Assembly (NCBI RefSeq): GCF_001592005.1
Contig: NZ_BCVZ01000027.1
Coordinates: 1-43,319 of the forward strand
Origin: Bacillus sonorensis NBRC 101234 = KCTC 13918
GTDB lineage: Bacteria; Bacillota; Bacilli; Bacillales; Bacillaceae
DNA length: 43,319 nucleotides
Reading direction: 5' to 3'
The translations under genes were made by a program, and so were the position numbers. Under the pieces are notes generated by a model, which saw only the letters and a program-made list of their open reading frames with translations, ran no database searches and was not told the DNA's origin. Of this stretch, positions 33,539 to 42,558 are shown piece after piece. The stretch's first letter is position 1; every line of letters starts with the position of its first letter.

Positions 33539-34807
33539 ATGAGCGTTGAAAACAGGCTGGGGCTGAACAAACCTTTTAATATTCTTATCGGCTCGCAAAT
33601 TCTTTCCAACTTTGCCGATTGGATTCAGCTGCTGGCGGTTTTAAGTTTAGCCGGATTTCAGTTTCATGCCTCTTCTTTGGAAATGTCCGCTTTAATGATA
33701 TGCTTTGCTGTTCCCGCAATTGGAATCGGGCCGTTGGCAGGCGTGCTGGCTGACCGCTATAACCGAAAAACGATCATGATGATCTCTGAAATCGGTCGTT
33801 CCTGCATAGCTTTTATGATGTTATTTGCCGGGTCCATTTGGCACATTTACGTTTTATTATTACTCCTTAGCTCATGCTCCGCTTTTTTCACCCCAGCCAA
33901 AAATGGTAAATTAAAAGAAATCATCCCCGGTCCAAATATGCAGCAAGCCGTTTCCGTCAGCGGAATGGTTGATCAAGGCAGCAAAATATTAGGGCCTGCT
34001 TTAGGCGGGGGATTAATCGCGGCCTTCGGCATCGATTTATCCTTTTATTTCAATGCGGCGCTGTTTCTTTTTTCCGGGCTTTTATTGTCAGCTTTGCCAA
34101 AAGACCGCTTTTTTGAACGAATTGATGCCGAGGGGAAGCCCCGCGTCCGGATGCTTGCGGATTTTACACAAGGTCTTGTTCTTATTCAGAAAAACAGCTT
34201 GCTTTTGACAGGCTTGGCCGTTTCCTTTTTTGTCATTTTGGTGCTGCAAATGGCAGATTCACAGATTGCCGTTCTGATCAGAGAGCTGCCCGGAGCGCCG
34301 GCCGAACTGCTCGGGTTTTGCATAGCTGCAAGCGGAACAGGGATGCTGTCAATGACCGCCTTACTCGGGAAAATCACAATTCGATCGTTTTTAAGCTGCT
34401 TTATTACTGGTTCCATGCTGCTCGGGATTTCGATCGGAAGCGCGCCATTGATCACAGGCCGGACTGAGGAATGGCTGTACATTTTATTTCCTATTGTTTT
34501 TTTGATCGGAGGGGCCGGATTTACACTCGTTTACATCCCCTTTCATATTCTCACACAGCAAACGGTTGATTCAGCGTACATTGGGCGCGTTTTTGGAACC
34601 GTTCAAAGCTTGACCACTTTGGGCTCTGTAGCGGGAATGGCCGGCGGCGGACTTCTCGCACAATGGGCCGGCGTCAAGAGCGCATTTATCCTTTCCGGAA
34701 GTCTGCTGACGGCTTTTGGAGCAGCCATTATGATATGGTCCAAAGAAAGGGGGGCATCCATTGTCACCGAAACTCACGAAGGAACAGAAAGACAAACGGA
34801 AGACTGA
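33539..34807 (+). CDS. yfiS: YfiS, MFS efflux transporter
   Basis: A 422-residue membrane protein with about twelve segments. The MFS loop 2-3 motif reads GVLADRYNRKTIMM (residues 69-82). Family members with this pattern (MFS_3) export drugs or macrolides. AAAGGAGG lies 5 nt before the ATG at 33539. The gene overlaps yfiR by 47 bp, so both are co-transcribed and YfiR likely represses the pair. The substrate is unknown. Confidence 0.9.
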   Translation: MSVENRLGLNKPFNILIGSQILSNFADWIQLLAVLSLAGFQFHASSLEMSALMICFAVPAIGIGPLAGVLADRYNRKTIMMISEIGRSCIAFMMLFAGSIWHIYVLLLLLSSCSAFFTPAKNGKLKEIIPGPNMQQAVSVSGMVDQGSKILGPALGGGLIAAFGIDLSFYFNAALFLFSGLLLSALPKDRFFERIDAEGKPRVRMLADFTQGLVLIQKNSLLLTGLAVSFFVILVLQMADSQIAVLIRELPGAPAELLGFCIAASGTGMLSMTALLGKITIRSFLSCFITGSMLLGISIGSAPLITGRTEEWLYILFPIVFLIGGAGFTLVYIPFHILTQQTVDSAYIGRVFGTVQSLTTLGSVAGMAGGGLLAQWAGVKSAFILSGSLLTAFGAAIMIWSKERGASIVTETHEGTERQTED

Positions 34808-35375
34808 CATTTTGAAAGCTGCTGAACGAGTCTTTAAGCGAAAAGGCTTTGAGATGACAACAATGAAAGATGTTGTTGAGGAATCCGGCTTCAGCCGTGG
34901 GGGCGTGTACCTTTATTTTTCAAACACAGAAGATATGTTCAAAGACATCATTGAAGAACATCTGGATGATTTTTTAACCTATTTAAAAGAACGCGGACAT
35001 TCGGAAAAAAGTGTATGGAAGATCATACTCTCCTATCTCGATGATGTAAAAAAGGGGCTTGATGACATAGCGGAATCATTCGCACCCGTGCAGTTTGAAT
35101 ATTTCTTTACAAGCTGGCGGAACAAAGAACGGAAAACGTATCTGATGAAAAGATATGAAACATTTACCGCCCATTTTACTGAGCTTTTGAAAAAAGGGGC
35201 GGACAGCGGAGAATTCAATCTGCTGCAGCCGCCTGAAACAATCACAAAATTTTTCATCGCCATGAATGACACCATTGTGATGCAGACCATTTATTTAGGA
35301 AAAACGGAAGCAGACACACCGGGGCAAATTGAAGCTTTAAAACTCTACCTGAGGCATGTTCTCCAAGTCCAATGA
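34761..35375 (+). CDS. yfiR: YfiR, TetR-family repressor
   Basis: A 204-residue TetR regulator with an N-terminal helix-turn-helix (TMKDVVEESGFSRGGVYLYFSNTEDMF, about residues 34-60) and an all-helical ligand domain. It starts with TTG at 34761, 6 nt after GGGGGG, and overlaps yfiS by 47 bp. B. subtilis YfiR is a structurally known TetR protein with the same neighbour. Its likely target is the 22-bp palindrome before yfiS. Confidence 0.92.
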   Translation: MSPKLTKEQKDKRKTDILKAAERVFKRKGFEMTTMKDVVEESGFSRGGVYLYFSNTEDMFKDIIEEHLDDFLTYLKERGHSEKSVWKIILSYLDDVKKGLDDIAESFAPVQFEYFFTSWRNKERKTYLMKRYETFTAHFTELLKKGADSGEFNLLQPPETITKFFIAMNDTIVMQTIYLGKTEADTPGQIEALKLYLRHVLQVQ

Positions 35376-35380
35376 GCCCT

Positions 35381-35424
35381 TGAAAAAACCCTTTCCGTCA
35401 GATGAGGAAGGGTTTTTCAGATTT
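35381..35424. terminator. Terminator between yfiR and the LplA-like gene
   Basis: A 14-bp stem with arms around AAAACCCTTTCC/GGAAGGGTTTTT and an 8-9-nt loop; T-rich to the right, A-rich to the left, so useful for both convergent genes. Confidence 0.75.
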
Positions 35425-36899
35425 TAATTTATCTTTGTGGCGGCTGTATTTAATTCTTTGATGATCTCCATTCCGCCTTGGCGCTCCCATTTCTCCACGG
35501 CTTCAGTAAAGCCCTGTTCATCGATTTCTCCGAGAATAAATTGAAATGTCGCATCATCGATGATCTTTTTTAATTCTGTTCCCCTGTCCGTCTGTGTATC
35601 GGAATGAAGCGGTTCGGCCGGATTGAGGACGGCGATTGCGCGGTTGTCCTTTTCCAGTTGTTCATGTTTGGCGCGCAGCGGGTCTTCAGCGCTCTTCAAA
35701 GCATGCTTATTGATGCCGATAAGCTGCTGGAGCGGCTGAATGTCCGCCTCCCATACACGATAGTTTTCTTGTTTTCGAATATATTGCTGATTTCCCTTCT
35801 TTTCATAGTGTACGCCTTCAATGCCGTATACCATTAAATGGTTAAGGTCCTCCTCAGCGATCCGGTCAAAAAAGGCAAGGATCTTTTTAAGCTCCCCTTC
35901 AGACTTGACGGTTGATTTTGAAATGGCAAACATGCCGCCATGGCCGCCGAGCGCCCATGTGTGCTCCTGTCCGTCAGGGCCTTTGATGCGGTTTGTGATA
36001 TCAAGCTCAAGCCCGGCGTTCAGACTTTTACCCTGATCCCGCAAATTCATTGCATCGCTCATCGCTCCAATGTAGATCCCCGCTTTTCCTTGGATCACCA
36101 GTTCCTGCTGCTGCGTTTTGCCGGTCACCGCAAAATCACCGTTCATCAGCCCGGCCTTATAAAGCCTTCTCATATATGTCATCGTCTCCTGATAAGCGCC
36201 GCTCTTAAAATCGGGATACAACCTCCCGTTTTTATCCACACCCCACTCGTTCGGTGCGCCGAAGTACGATGCGAGCGTTTTGAACGCCCCGAATGTCAAA
36301 TCATGACGATCGGCAAGACCGATCGTATCGTCTTTTCCATTTTGATCAGGATCCTGCTCTGTAAAAGCTTTGGCTATGTCGTAGAGATCTTCCACAGTCT
36401 CGGGCATTTTTAATCCGAGGTTGTCAAGCCAGTCTTTCCGGATCACAACGCCCTGCCTGGCCAAAGGTCTTTCACGATAAATCCCGTACACTTTGCCATC
36501 GATCGAGATATTTTTTAAAATGGTTTTATCCATTTTTTTTAAATTCGGATAGTCTTTCAAATACGGACCGATTTCCCAAAACATCCCCGAGCGCAAAGCG
36601 CTGATGACAGCCGAATCCTCAAGGTCAGGCAGGGTGATGATTTTGGGCATGTTGCTGCCGGCAAGCGCAGTATTGATCCGTTCTTCCTTTGTTGAATCAG
36701 GAACCCACATGAGGTCAAGCTTTGTCTTCGTTTTTTCTTCAATGACGGCCAGCGCTTTGCCTGTCGGCGGCTGTGGGGTATGAAGCGGAACAAGCCAGTC
36801 AAGCTGAAGCACCGATTCCTCTTCATTTGCCGCTTTTTGATCATGGGCGCAGCCGGCCGATAAGACGAACACCAATACCAAACAAAATAACCTTTTCAT
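35424..36899 (-). CDS. LplA-type sugar-binding lipoprotein (orphan)
   Basis: A 491-residue extracellular solute-binding lipoprotein (family 1) with signal peptide and lipobox LSAGC (lipidated Cys17). A calcium-loop-like DPDQNGKDDTIG sits near residue 190, as in LplA, YtcQ and alginate-binding proteins, which bind oligosaccharides or uronates. There are no permease genes next to it. The permeases and the shared ATPase (MsmX type) must be elsewhere. GGAGGGG lies 4-5 nt before the ATG. It is next to a cre site and an AraC regulator, and before two glycosidase genes, which suggests hemicellulose fragments as the substrate. Confidence 0.87.
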   Translation of the reverse strand: MKRLFCLVLVFVLSAGCAHDQKAANEEESVLQLDWLVPLHTPQPPTGKALAVIEEKTKTKLDLMWVPDSTKEERINTALAGSNMPKIITLPDLEDSAVISALRSGMFWEIGPYLKDYPNLKKMDKTILKNISIDGKVYGIYRERPLARQGVVIRKDWLDNLGLKMPETVEDLYDIAKAFTEQDPDQNGKDDTIGLADRHDLTFGAFKTLASYFGAPNEWGVDKNGRLYPDFKSGAYQETMTYMRRLYKAGLMNGDFAVTGKTQQQELVIQGKAGIYIGAMSDAMNLRDQGKSLNAGLELDITNRIKGPDGQEHTWALGGHGGMFAISKSTVKSEGELKKILAFFDRIAEEDLNHLMVYGIEGVHYEKKGNQQYIRKQENYRVWEADIQPLQQLIGINKHALKSAEDPLRAKHEQLEKDNRAIAVLNPAEPLHSDTQTDRGTELKKIIDDATFQFILGEIDEQGFTEAVEKWERQGGMEIIKELNTAATKIN

Positions 36900-36921
36900 G
36901 CTACCCCTCCGTTTCTAAAAA

Positions 36922-36935
36922 AGACAACGTTTTCA
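36922..36935 (-). promoter_or_regulatory. Catabolite-response element (cre)
   Basis: On the minus strand 36935-36922 reads TGAAAACGTTGTCT, 13 of 14 positions of the CcpA consensus TGWAANCGNTNWCA (last base differs). It lies between the divergent LplA-like and AraC genes, so CcpA with HPr-Ser-P could repress one or both in rich sugar. Confidence 0.7.
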
Positions 36936-36954
36936 AAAAGGAGAAATGCCCGTC

Positions 36955-37800
36955 ATGCATCACCCGAAATATTATATAGCCGAGCATTCTTTTTCGATTC
37001 AGTATATGCAAAGGAAAGGATTTACCGAGATGAACGCACCGCATGGCCATGAAGGCTATGAACTGTATTATTTGCTGAACGGAGAACGAACCTACTTTAT
37101 CAATCAACATGTATACACTGCTGAAAAAGGCAGCATGATCATCATCAACCCCCATGACTTGCACAGAACCTCAAGCTCGGAGGTTCAGGAATTTGAACGT
37201 ATATTGATCAATTTTTCTCATGATTTTATCAAGCCCCTTCTCGCATGCAGCCGTTATCCGCTTCTTCCGTTTCCGGCACACACCAACTTCATCTCTTATC
37301 CGCTGCGGGAGCAAACAGCTGTTGAGCAGCTGTTATTGGAGATGAAGAAGGAGTGCAGTCTCAAAAAAGAAGGGTATGAGGATGTTGTCAGGGCCCTGTT
37401 GTTTCAGCTGCTTTTTAACATTTACCGGGCCCTGAAAAACGGCGGCCAAACCGAGGTGAAGCAGCTCCATCCAATGAACGAAAAAATATCGGAAATCGCC
37501 TCATACATCCACGATCACTATCATGAGACAATCACGCTGAACGGATTGGCAGAGCGGTTTTACATCAGTCCATCCTATTTAAGCAGAGTGTTTAAAAAGG
37601 TAACAGGCTTTCATCTTCATGAATACCTCCGTCACATCAGAATCCGGGAGGCCAAAAAATACCTTCGTGATACAGACGAAAAAATTTTGAACATCGCCGG
37701 GCAAGCCGGTTTTAATCATATCAGCCACTTCAATAAAGTCTTTAAAGACATCGTCGGCATCCCGCCGCTTCAATACCGGAAAAAAAGCAGGGATGCTTAA
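36955..37800 (+). CDS. AraC-family transcription regulator
   Basis: A 281-residue regulator: N-terminal cupin-like sensing domain (HGYELYYLLNGERTYFINQ) and two C-terminal helix-turn-helix motifs with NGLAERFYISPSYLSRVFKKVTG and ILNIAGQAGFNHISHFNKVFKDIVGIPPLQYRK. An ATG at 36946 lies 2 nt after AAAGGAG and one at 36955 11 nt after; I chose 36955, with uncertainty. Its stop TAA overlaps that of the convergent GH43 gene. It probably activates the GH43 genes or the LplA-like gene in response to a sugar. Confidence 0.88.
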   Translation: MHHPKYYIAEHSFSIQYMQRKGFTEMNAPHGHEGYELYYLLNGERTYFINQHVYTAEKGSMIIINPHDLHRTSSSEVQEFERILINFSHDFIKPLLACSRYPLLPFPAHTNFISYPLREQTAVEQLLLEMKKECSLKKEGYEDVVRALLFQLLFNIYRALKNGGQTEVKQLHPMNEKISEIASYIHDHYHETITLNGLAERFYISPSYLSRVFKKVTGFHLHEYLRHIRIREAKKYLRDTDEKILNIAGQAGFNHISHFNKVFKDIVGIPPLQYRKKSRDA

Positions 37801-39350
37801 AAAGGCGTATAGCGGAACCAGTCAAAATCAGCGGCAAGCTTTTTCTTGCTGCCGCCGTTGTTTGCGTATATCCCGACCATCGTTCCCGTATGGCCTTTTT
37901 CGTCGCGGGAGCCTTCATCGCTTAAAAAGCTGGCGTCTTTCGTACCGCCCGCATGGTACCAATGCTTTTCTTCATAGCTGTAATAAAAATCCCTTGCCTG
38001 TTTATTGATGACCGCTTTTAAATAAATCGGCCCTTCCTTTGCGTTTTTTTCACCAAGCGTTTTCTGCACGCCGTTGCGGTTCTCCATCACCTTGACTTTT
38101 AACCGGTCTTCATAGATCAGGCAGCATTTCAAATAATTGTTCGTGCTGTAATAGCAGGTAAGCCCTGCCTGCTCACCGTATTCCGAAGGCGTAAAATGGA
38201 GCTTCAGCACCGCGCTGTATTGGTGGTGTTTTTCTCTTCTGACGATTGTATTTTTCGCCTGGATCTCGTGCAAATCAGCGTCGCCCGTCCACAGCCTGAG
38301 AAAGCCGGGCTTTTCCGTTAAAGACCAGCCGGAATGATCCGGATTTCTGACAAACTGCCACTGGACATCAAGCGAATCATCAAGAAAATCGTCAAAAGTC
38401 TTTTCTTCCCACCGGGTCTCCGGCAGATTCGGCGCCGTTTGGACGATGCTTGGCCCGTTCAGATTATTGATGACAAACCAGCCATCATCCTTCCATTGAA
38501 CAGGATCCAAGGCTGTTTCTCTGCCAAGAGTCGTGAATCTTCCTTGATTCGGCCGGCCGCAAAGGTACACCGCCCGCCATTCGCCGTTTTGCGTTTTGAC
38601 AAGCTTGCCATGTCCGGCTCTCTGTATCGGGGCCTCAGGATCTGATTGCGTTAAAATCGGATTATACGGACACGGCTCATATGGACCGTACAATTGCTTG
38701 GAACGGGCGGTCGTGATGGAGTGGGAGTAGCCTGTGCCCCCCTCGGCCAGAATGGCGTAATAATACCCATTGGTCCGGAGAAGGTGCGGACCTTCCGGAG
38801 CTCTTCGGCCCGTTCCTTCCCAAATCAGCGCCGGCTCGCCGATGATCTCTGTGCATTCATCATTTAAAGGAAAAAGCGTACATCCGGGACTAAGGAGCAT
38901 ATAATGTCGTCCATCATCATCGACAAAATGGGAAGGATCGATGCCGCTGCCTTCATCGATGAACACCGGTTTTGAATAAGGCCCCTCAGGACGGTTTGAC
39001 TTCATCATGATCTGCCTGCGGATCAGCTTTTTGCCGTTGATCACGGTCGGTCCGTTCAATCTGTGGGTCGCGAAAATGTAGAACATTCCATCATGATAAG
39101 AGATATCCGGCGCCCAAATGCCGTGGGAATCTTTGATCCCAGACAGGTCCAGGCCGTCATTTTCGGTGATGCCGTGACCAATGATTTTCCAATTGACCAA
39201 ATCCTTTGAATGTGAAATAACGATCGCCGGAAAATATTGAAAGGTTGAATTCACCATATAATAGTCTTCATCGACCCTGATGATGGACGGATCGGGATGA
39301 AAACCCGTCAACACGGGATTCGCATATGTCTTTTTAGTCAAAGCGGCCAT
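37797..39350 (-). CDS. Glycoside hydrolase family 43 (beta-xylosidase/arabinofuranosidase type), gene 2
   Basis: About 517 residues. The five-bladed propeller domain has the three expected acids: Asp in GFHPDPSI (base), Asp in WAPDISY and Glu in RAPEGPHL (acid). The C-terminal 200 residues are the beta-sandwich typical of GH43 xylosidases (DDSLDVQWQFVRNP). No signal peptide, so it acts inside the cell on imported oligosaccharides. Start ATG 39350 or TTG 39341 after AGGAGGGGG, both inside the end of the upstream GH43 gene. The stop overlaps that of the AraC gene. Confidence 0.87.
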   Translation of the reverse strand: MAALTKKTYANPVLTGFHPDPSIIRVDEDYYMVNSTFQYFPAIVISHSKDLVNWKIIGHGITENDGLDLSGIKDSHGIWAPDISYHDGMFYIFATHRLNGPTVINGKKLIRRQIMMKSNRPEGPYSKPVFIDEGSGIDPSHFVDDDGRHYMLLSPGCTLFPLNDECTEIIGEPALIWEGTGRRAPEGPHLLRTNGYYYAILAEGGTGYSHSITTARSKQLYGPYEPCPYNPILTQSDPEAPIQRAGHGKLVKTQNGEWRAVYLCGRPNQGRFTTLGRETALDPVQWKDDGWFVINNLNGPSIVQTAPNLPETRWEEKTFDDFLDDSLDVQWQFVRNPDHSGWSLTEKPGFLRLWTGDADLHEIQAKNTIVRREKHHQYSAVLKLHFTPSEYGEQAGLTCYYSTNNYLKCCLIYEDRLKVKVMENRNGVQKTLGEKNAKEGPIYLKAVINKQARDFYYSYEEKHWYHAGGTKDASFLSDEGSRDEKGHTGTMVGIYANNGGSKKKLAADFDWFRYTPF

Positions 39351-40935
39351 CCCCCTCCTGACTGACGATAAACCAATCGAAATCGCAATAGCTGCCATCA
39401 GGCCCGTCTGTTCCTGCATCCGCACAGTACATTCCCACTTTGGCACCAATCCATATCCCCGGAACGGCCTGAAACACATCTCCCATCGCTGTGAAATGAT
39501 GATGATCCTGGCTGTAGCTGAAACGGCATACCGCTTTTTCATCAACCTGTACGCGAAGATACACCATCCCATCGGAAACCGGGTGCTCCTCTGTTTTGAT
39601 ATCCTCGTTCCCGGCGTCTTCGATGCTGCCTTTATAAAATGCGATGACATGCCCTTCATTTTCGGACTTTGAAAGACCGAGATAAGCATACTCTTTTCCC
39701 ATCACGGCAAGCCCGGCGCGGATTGTTTCTGATAAAGCATATAATGTCAGCTTGACCGTCGCCGTAAAGCCCGGTCCCGGAAATTTCTGCATGACGAGGT
39801 TCGGCATGCCGCCCAGTTTAAAACGGTCAGGGGAATGGCGGCTGTACAGACGAAGATGCCCCGGCCTGGCTTGGAGAGAATACCATTCCTCTTTCGGGTT
39901 GGCCTGCCATTGCCACTGAAGGGAGAGATTTTCTGACGTAAAATCATCGCTCGTTTGACTGGCGGGCTCTGTCACGTCTCCGCTTTTCATCTTCGGTTTC
40001 TGCCATTCTAAAACCGGCTCGCCGATCCCGTCTTTGTTGCTGTCTTCTCCCATTTTCGGCCAGCCGTCTTCCCAGCGTACAGGCTGGAGGTGAACGACCC
40101 TGCCGAATGCAGCGCGATCTTGAAAATGGAGAAACCACGATTCCCCGGTATCAAGTTCGACCAAGCCTCCCTGATGCGGTCCGTTTATGGCTGAGTTCCC
40201 TTGATGGAGGACAATCCGGTCTTCATACGGACCGTAGATCGTTCTGCTGCGGAGAACCGTCTGCCATCCTTCCTTCACGCCCCCCGCCGGAGCAAAAATA
40301 TAATAATAGCCGTTCCGCTTATAAAGCTTCGGCCCCTCGATCGTAGGGTGGTTCAATGTCCCGTCAAATACGATTTCACCATCGTCCTCCAAAGCCGTCC
40401 CGTCTTCTTTCATTCTGCACAGGTTGAGCTTGCTTTTAATCCCGATCCGGCTGTTTGCATAGGCGTGTATCAAGTACGCTTGGCCATCATCGTCCCAAAA
40501 TGGGCAAGGATCAATCCAGCCCTTTGTTTTTTTCACATGAACCAAAGGCTCCCAGCCGCAGAACGGATCCCTTGTCTTGCTCATGAAAATTCCTTCATCA
40601 GGAGTGGCGAAGTATACCCAAAACACGCCGCCATGGTAGCGAATGCTCGGCGCCCATGCCCCCTTTCCGTGAGCCGGTGCTTCATAATCTTCAAAAGGGA
40701 GTCGATCAAATACATGGCCGATGATGGTCCAATTCACCAAATCGGAAGAATGCAAAATCGGAATGCCGGGAAAACAAGAAAAACTTGAAGCCGCCATAAA
40801 AAAATCGCTGCCTTTCCGCACGACATCAGGATCTGAATAATCCATAAAAAGAACGGGATTACGAAACCGCCCGTTTCCGAGATTGGGATTCCAGACGGCC
40901 GAATACTTCAATTTCCCAGTCAAATGCTTTGCCAC
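39334..40935 (-). CDS. Glycoside hydrolase family 43, gene 1
   Basis: A 533-residue GH43 enzyme: NPVLFMDYSDPDVVRKGSDFFMAASS at the start of the propeller, WAPSIRYHGG where many GH43 proteins have WAPD, IEGPKLYKRNGYYY with the acid, and a C-terminal sandwich (DFTSENLSLQWQWQANP). The WAPS variant I recall is common in one GH43 subfamily, so it is not a sign of decay. No signal peptide. The start is a GTG at 40935 with GAGG 4-5 nt upstream. It is transcribed first, and the second GH43 gene overlaps its end. The pair probably removes arabinose and xylose side units from hemicellulose fragments. Confidence 0.87.
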   Translation of the reverse strand: MAKHLTGKLKYSAVWNPNLGNGRFRNPVLFMDYSDPDVVRKGSDFFMAASSFSCFPGIPILHSSDLVNWTIIGHVFDRLPFEDYEAPAHGKGAWAPSIRYHGGVFWVYFATPDEGIFMSKTRDPFCGWEPLVHVKKTKGWIDPCPFWDDDGQAYLIHAYANSRIGIKSKLNLCRMKEDGTALEDDGEIVFDGTLNHPTIEGPKLYKRNGYYYIFAPAGGVKEGWQTVLRSRTIYGPYEDRIVLHQGNSAINGPHQGGLVELDTGESWFLHFQDRAAFGRVVHLQPVRWEDGWPKMGEDSNKDGIGEPVLEWQKPKMKSGDVTEPASQTSDDFTSENLSLQWQWQANPKEEWYSLQARPGHLRLYSRHSPDRFKLGGMPNLVMQKFPGPGFTATVKLTLYALSETIRAGLAVMGKEYAYLGLSKSENEGHVIAFYKGSIEDAGNEDIKTEEHPVSDGMVYLRVQVDEKAVCRFSYSQDHHHFTAMGDVFQAVPGIWIGAKVGMYCADAGTDGPDGSYCDFDWFIVSQEGDGRFD

Positions 40936-40958
40936 GAATCCTCACCCCTTTTATTTTT

Positions 40959-40976
40959 CCAAATAAAAGCATTTGG
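40959..40976. promoter_or_regulatory. Inverted repeat upstream of the GH43 genes
   Basis: CCAAAT and ATTTGG are separated by 6 bp, about 25 bp before the start codon. It could be an operator for the two glycosidase genes. A weak -10 (TAACAT) lies upstream. No cre was found here. Confidence 0.35.
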
Positions 40977-41076
40977 TAAATTTATGTTAGCACAGCTTTC
41001 GACTATGAATCTTTGTTATTGATGTCTGTTTTTCCACATTCTTTGCTTTATTTGTTTTTTGATCAAAATGACGGCA

Positions 41077-41112
41077 TAAAAAAAGGCGAAACTGAATCGT
41101 TTCACCTTTTTT
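41077..41112 (-). terminator. Terminator of catD-catE
   Basis: On the minus strand AAAAAAGGTGAAAC and GTTTCGCCTTTTTTT form a stem (one mismatch) with a T run, directly after catE. Confidence 0.8.
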
Positions 41113-41113
41113 C

Positions 41114-41977
41114 TTACTTCATGGTTAATCTGATGCCGACTCCTGAAGCCGGGTCTTTAACAAACCATGCATCATCTTTTTCCTCCGGCCGATGCCCTGA
41201 GCTTTCCAGCCTATGAAGGATGTTTTCAAGCTCGGCCCGGTCTGGAAGCACAACCGTATAATACGCCATGCCGCAAGCTTCCGGCGGAGCAAAAGGAGCC
41301 TGATGTCCGGCCCACAGATTTAATCCGATATGATGATGATAGCCGCCTGCAGAGACAAAAAGTGCTGACATATACCGGTAATCTCCTGCAATCCCAAAAC
41401 CGAGGACTGAATGGTAGAATTCTTTTGCCTGATGTAAGTCCCTCACATGAAAGTGAACATGGCCGATTTTGGTTTCTGGAGGAAGCCCCTGCCATTCTTG
41501 ATCTCCGGCCTCCTCCAAGAGTCCCGCGATATCAACCGGCTCCGTTCCCATCACATAGTTCCCCTGATCATCCCGCTTCCAGCCTTCACGGGGGCGGTCG
41601 CGGTAAATTTCAATGCCGTTGTGATCAGGATCTGATAAATAAAGAGCCTCACTGACAAGATGATCGCCCTGGCCGATGTCAATTCCATGGCGGAGCAAAT
41701 TTTTCAAAGCCAGGCCCAGCTCTTTGCGGTTCGGCAGCAAAATAGCGTAATGGTAAAGCCCTGCAGCCGCCCTTTCAGGGAGCACAACGGCATTTGGAAT
41801 CTCTTCTATCACGAGCAGCGGATGCTTGCCGTCAGCAGTGAATTCTGCGGTCTTGTCATCCTGCTTTAATAGTTGAAACCCGATTACGTCCCGGTAAAAG
41901 GAGATGGACCTTTTCAGATTGCTGACTTTCAGTTTGACATAGCCCAGTTCTGTATGCGGATGTATTTCCTGAGTCAT
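41114..41977 (-). CDS. catE: CatE, catechol-2,3-dioxygenase (vicinal oxygen chelate)
   Basis: Opens the ring of catechol next to the hydroxyl groups. The 287-residue protein has two VOC domains: GYVKLKVSNLKRSISFYRDVIGF, then IGHVHFHVRDLHQAKEFYHSVLGF in the second half, with HHHIGLN and the metal acid in the C-terminal domain. It closely matches B. subtilis CatE (YfiE). GGAGG is 8 nt before ATG 41977; another ATG is just before. It follows catD in one operon that in B. subtilis responds to quinones, diamide and catechol. Confidence 0.93.
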   Translation of the reverse strand: MTQEIHPHTELGYVKLKVSNLKRSISFYRDVIGFQLLKQDDKTAEFTADGKHPLLVIEEIPNAVVLPERAAAGLYHYAILLPNRKELGLALKNLLRHGIDIGQGDHLVSEALYLSDPDHNGIEIYRDRPREGWKRDDQGNYVMGTEPVDIAGLLEEAGDQEWQGLPPETKIGHVHFHVRDLHQAKEFYHSVLGFGIAGDYRYMSALFVSAGGYHHHIGLNLWAGHQAPFAPPEACGMAYYTVVLPDRAELENILHRLESSGHRPEEKDDAWFVKDPASGVGIRLTMK

Positions 41978-42008
41978 CATGATTTCCTCCTTTCCGGACG
42001 CTGTTAGG

Positions 42009-42437
42009 TTAAGACAATTTCTCAGATACTTCCTCTTGGCGTTTGGCGCGAAACAAGCCGTCCAAAGAGAGCAGGCTGCTTCCGCTCAGGGCAAGGTGGG
42101 CGGACATCGCAAGCAGGGTCAGGTCAAATTCATAGCCTGCTCCTCCGTTCGTACCCATAAAACCGGAAGAAAGCTTCACTGTGAAAATCGCTCCAAGCAT
42201 GACAAGAGCAAATAAAACGCCTATGATCCGCGTACCAATACCAAGAATCATCAAGGCCCCTCCAGCCAGTTCAATAATTGCTACGATATAAGCAAGAAAC
42301 CCTGGAATGCCGACACTGCTGAAAAATCCGACAGTGTTTTCAATTCCGCCTTGAAACTTCGAAATACCGTGAAGCAAGAATGTAAGACCTGTAATCAAAC
42401 GTAAAATCAACCCGCCAATTTCATATTTTTTGTTCAT
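42009..42437 (-). CDS. catD: CatD, DoxX-family membrane protein
   Basis: A 142-residue membrane protein with four segments (first at 8-28, next starting at 46). It belongs to the DoxX family and matches CatD (YfiD) of B. subtilis, partner of CatE. Its exact role is unclear; DoxX-like proteins act with redox or quinone enzymes in the membrane. ATG 42437 has AAGGAG 6 nt upstream; earlier ATG codons at 42485 and 42458 lack sites. Confidence 0.9.
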   Translation of the reverse strand: MNKKYEIGGLILRLITGLTFLLHGISKFQGGIENTVGFFSSVGIPGFLAYIVAIIELAGGALMILGIGTRIIGVLFALVMLGAIFTVKLSSGFMGTNGGAGYEFDLTLLAMSAHLALSGSSLLSLDGLFRAKRQEEVSEKLS

Positions 42438-42525
42438 TAGAATCTCCTTTTTTTTCATTTTTATGAATTCCAAAAGCTTTGACATCTAACAATTCACCCT
42501 ATTAATCTATCGGCATATTCTAGAT

Positions 42526-42541
42526 AATATACCAGTATATT
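42526..42541. promoter_or_regulatory. 16-bp palindrome in the catD leader
   Basis: AATATAC-CA-GTATATT (7-bp arms) lies about 90 bp before the catD start. It is downstream of the catDE start site and may be a second operator or a leader hairpin. Confidence 0.35.
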
Positions 42542-42558
42542 CCTCCTTTTTTCGTTCG

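Noticed and set aside
40639..40660. Loss of the catalytic Asp in the first GH43 enzyme (WAPS in place of WAPD)
   Set aside because: I recall WAPS as the usual form in one GH43 subfamily, and the other two acids are present, so this is not evidence of an inactive enzyme.
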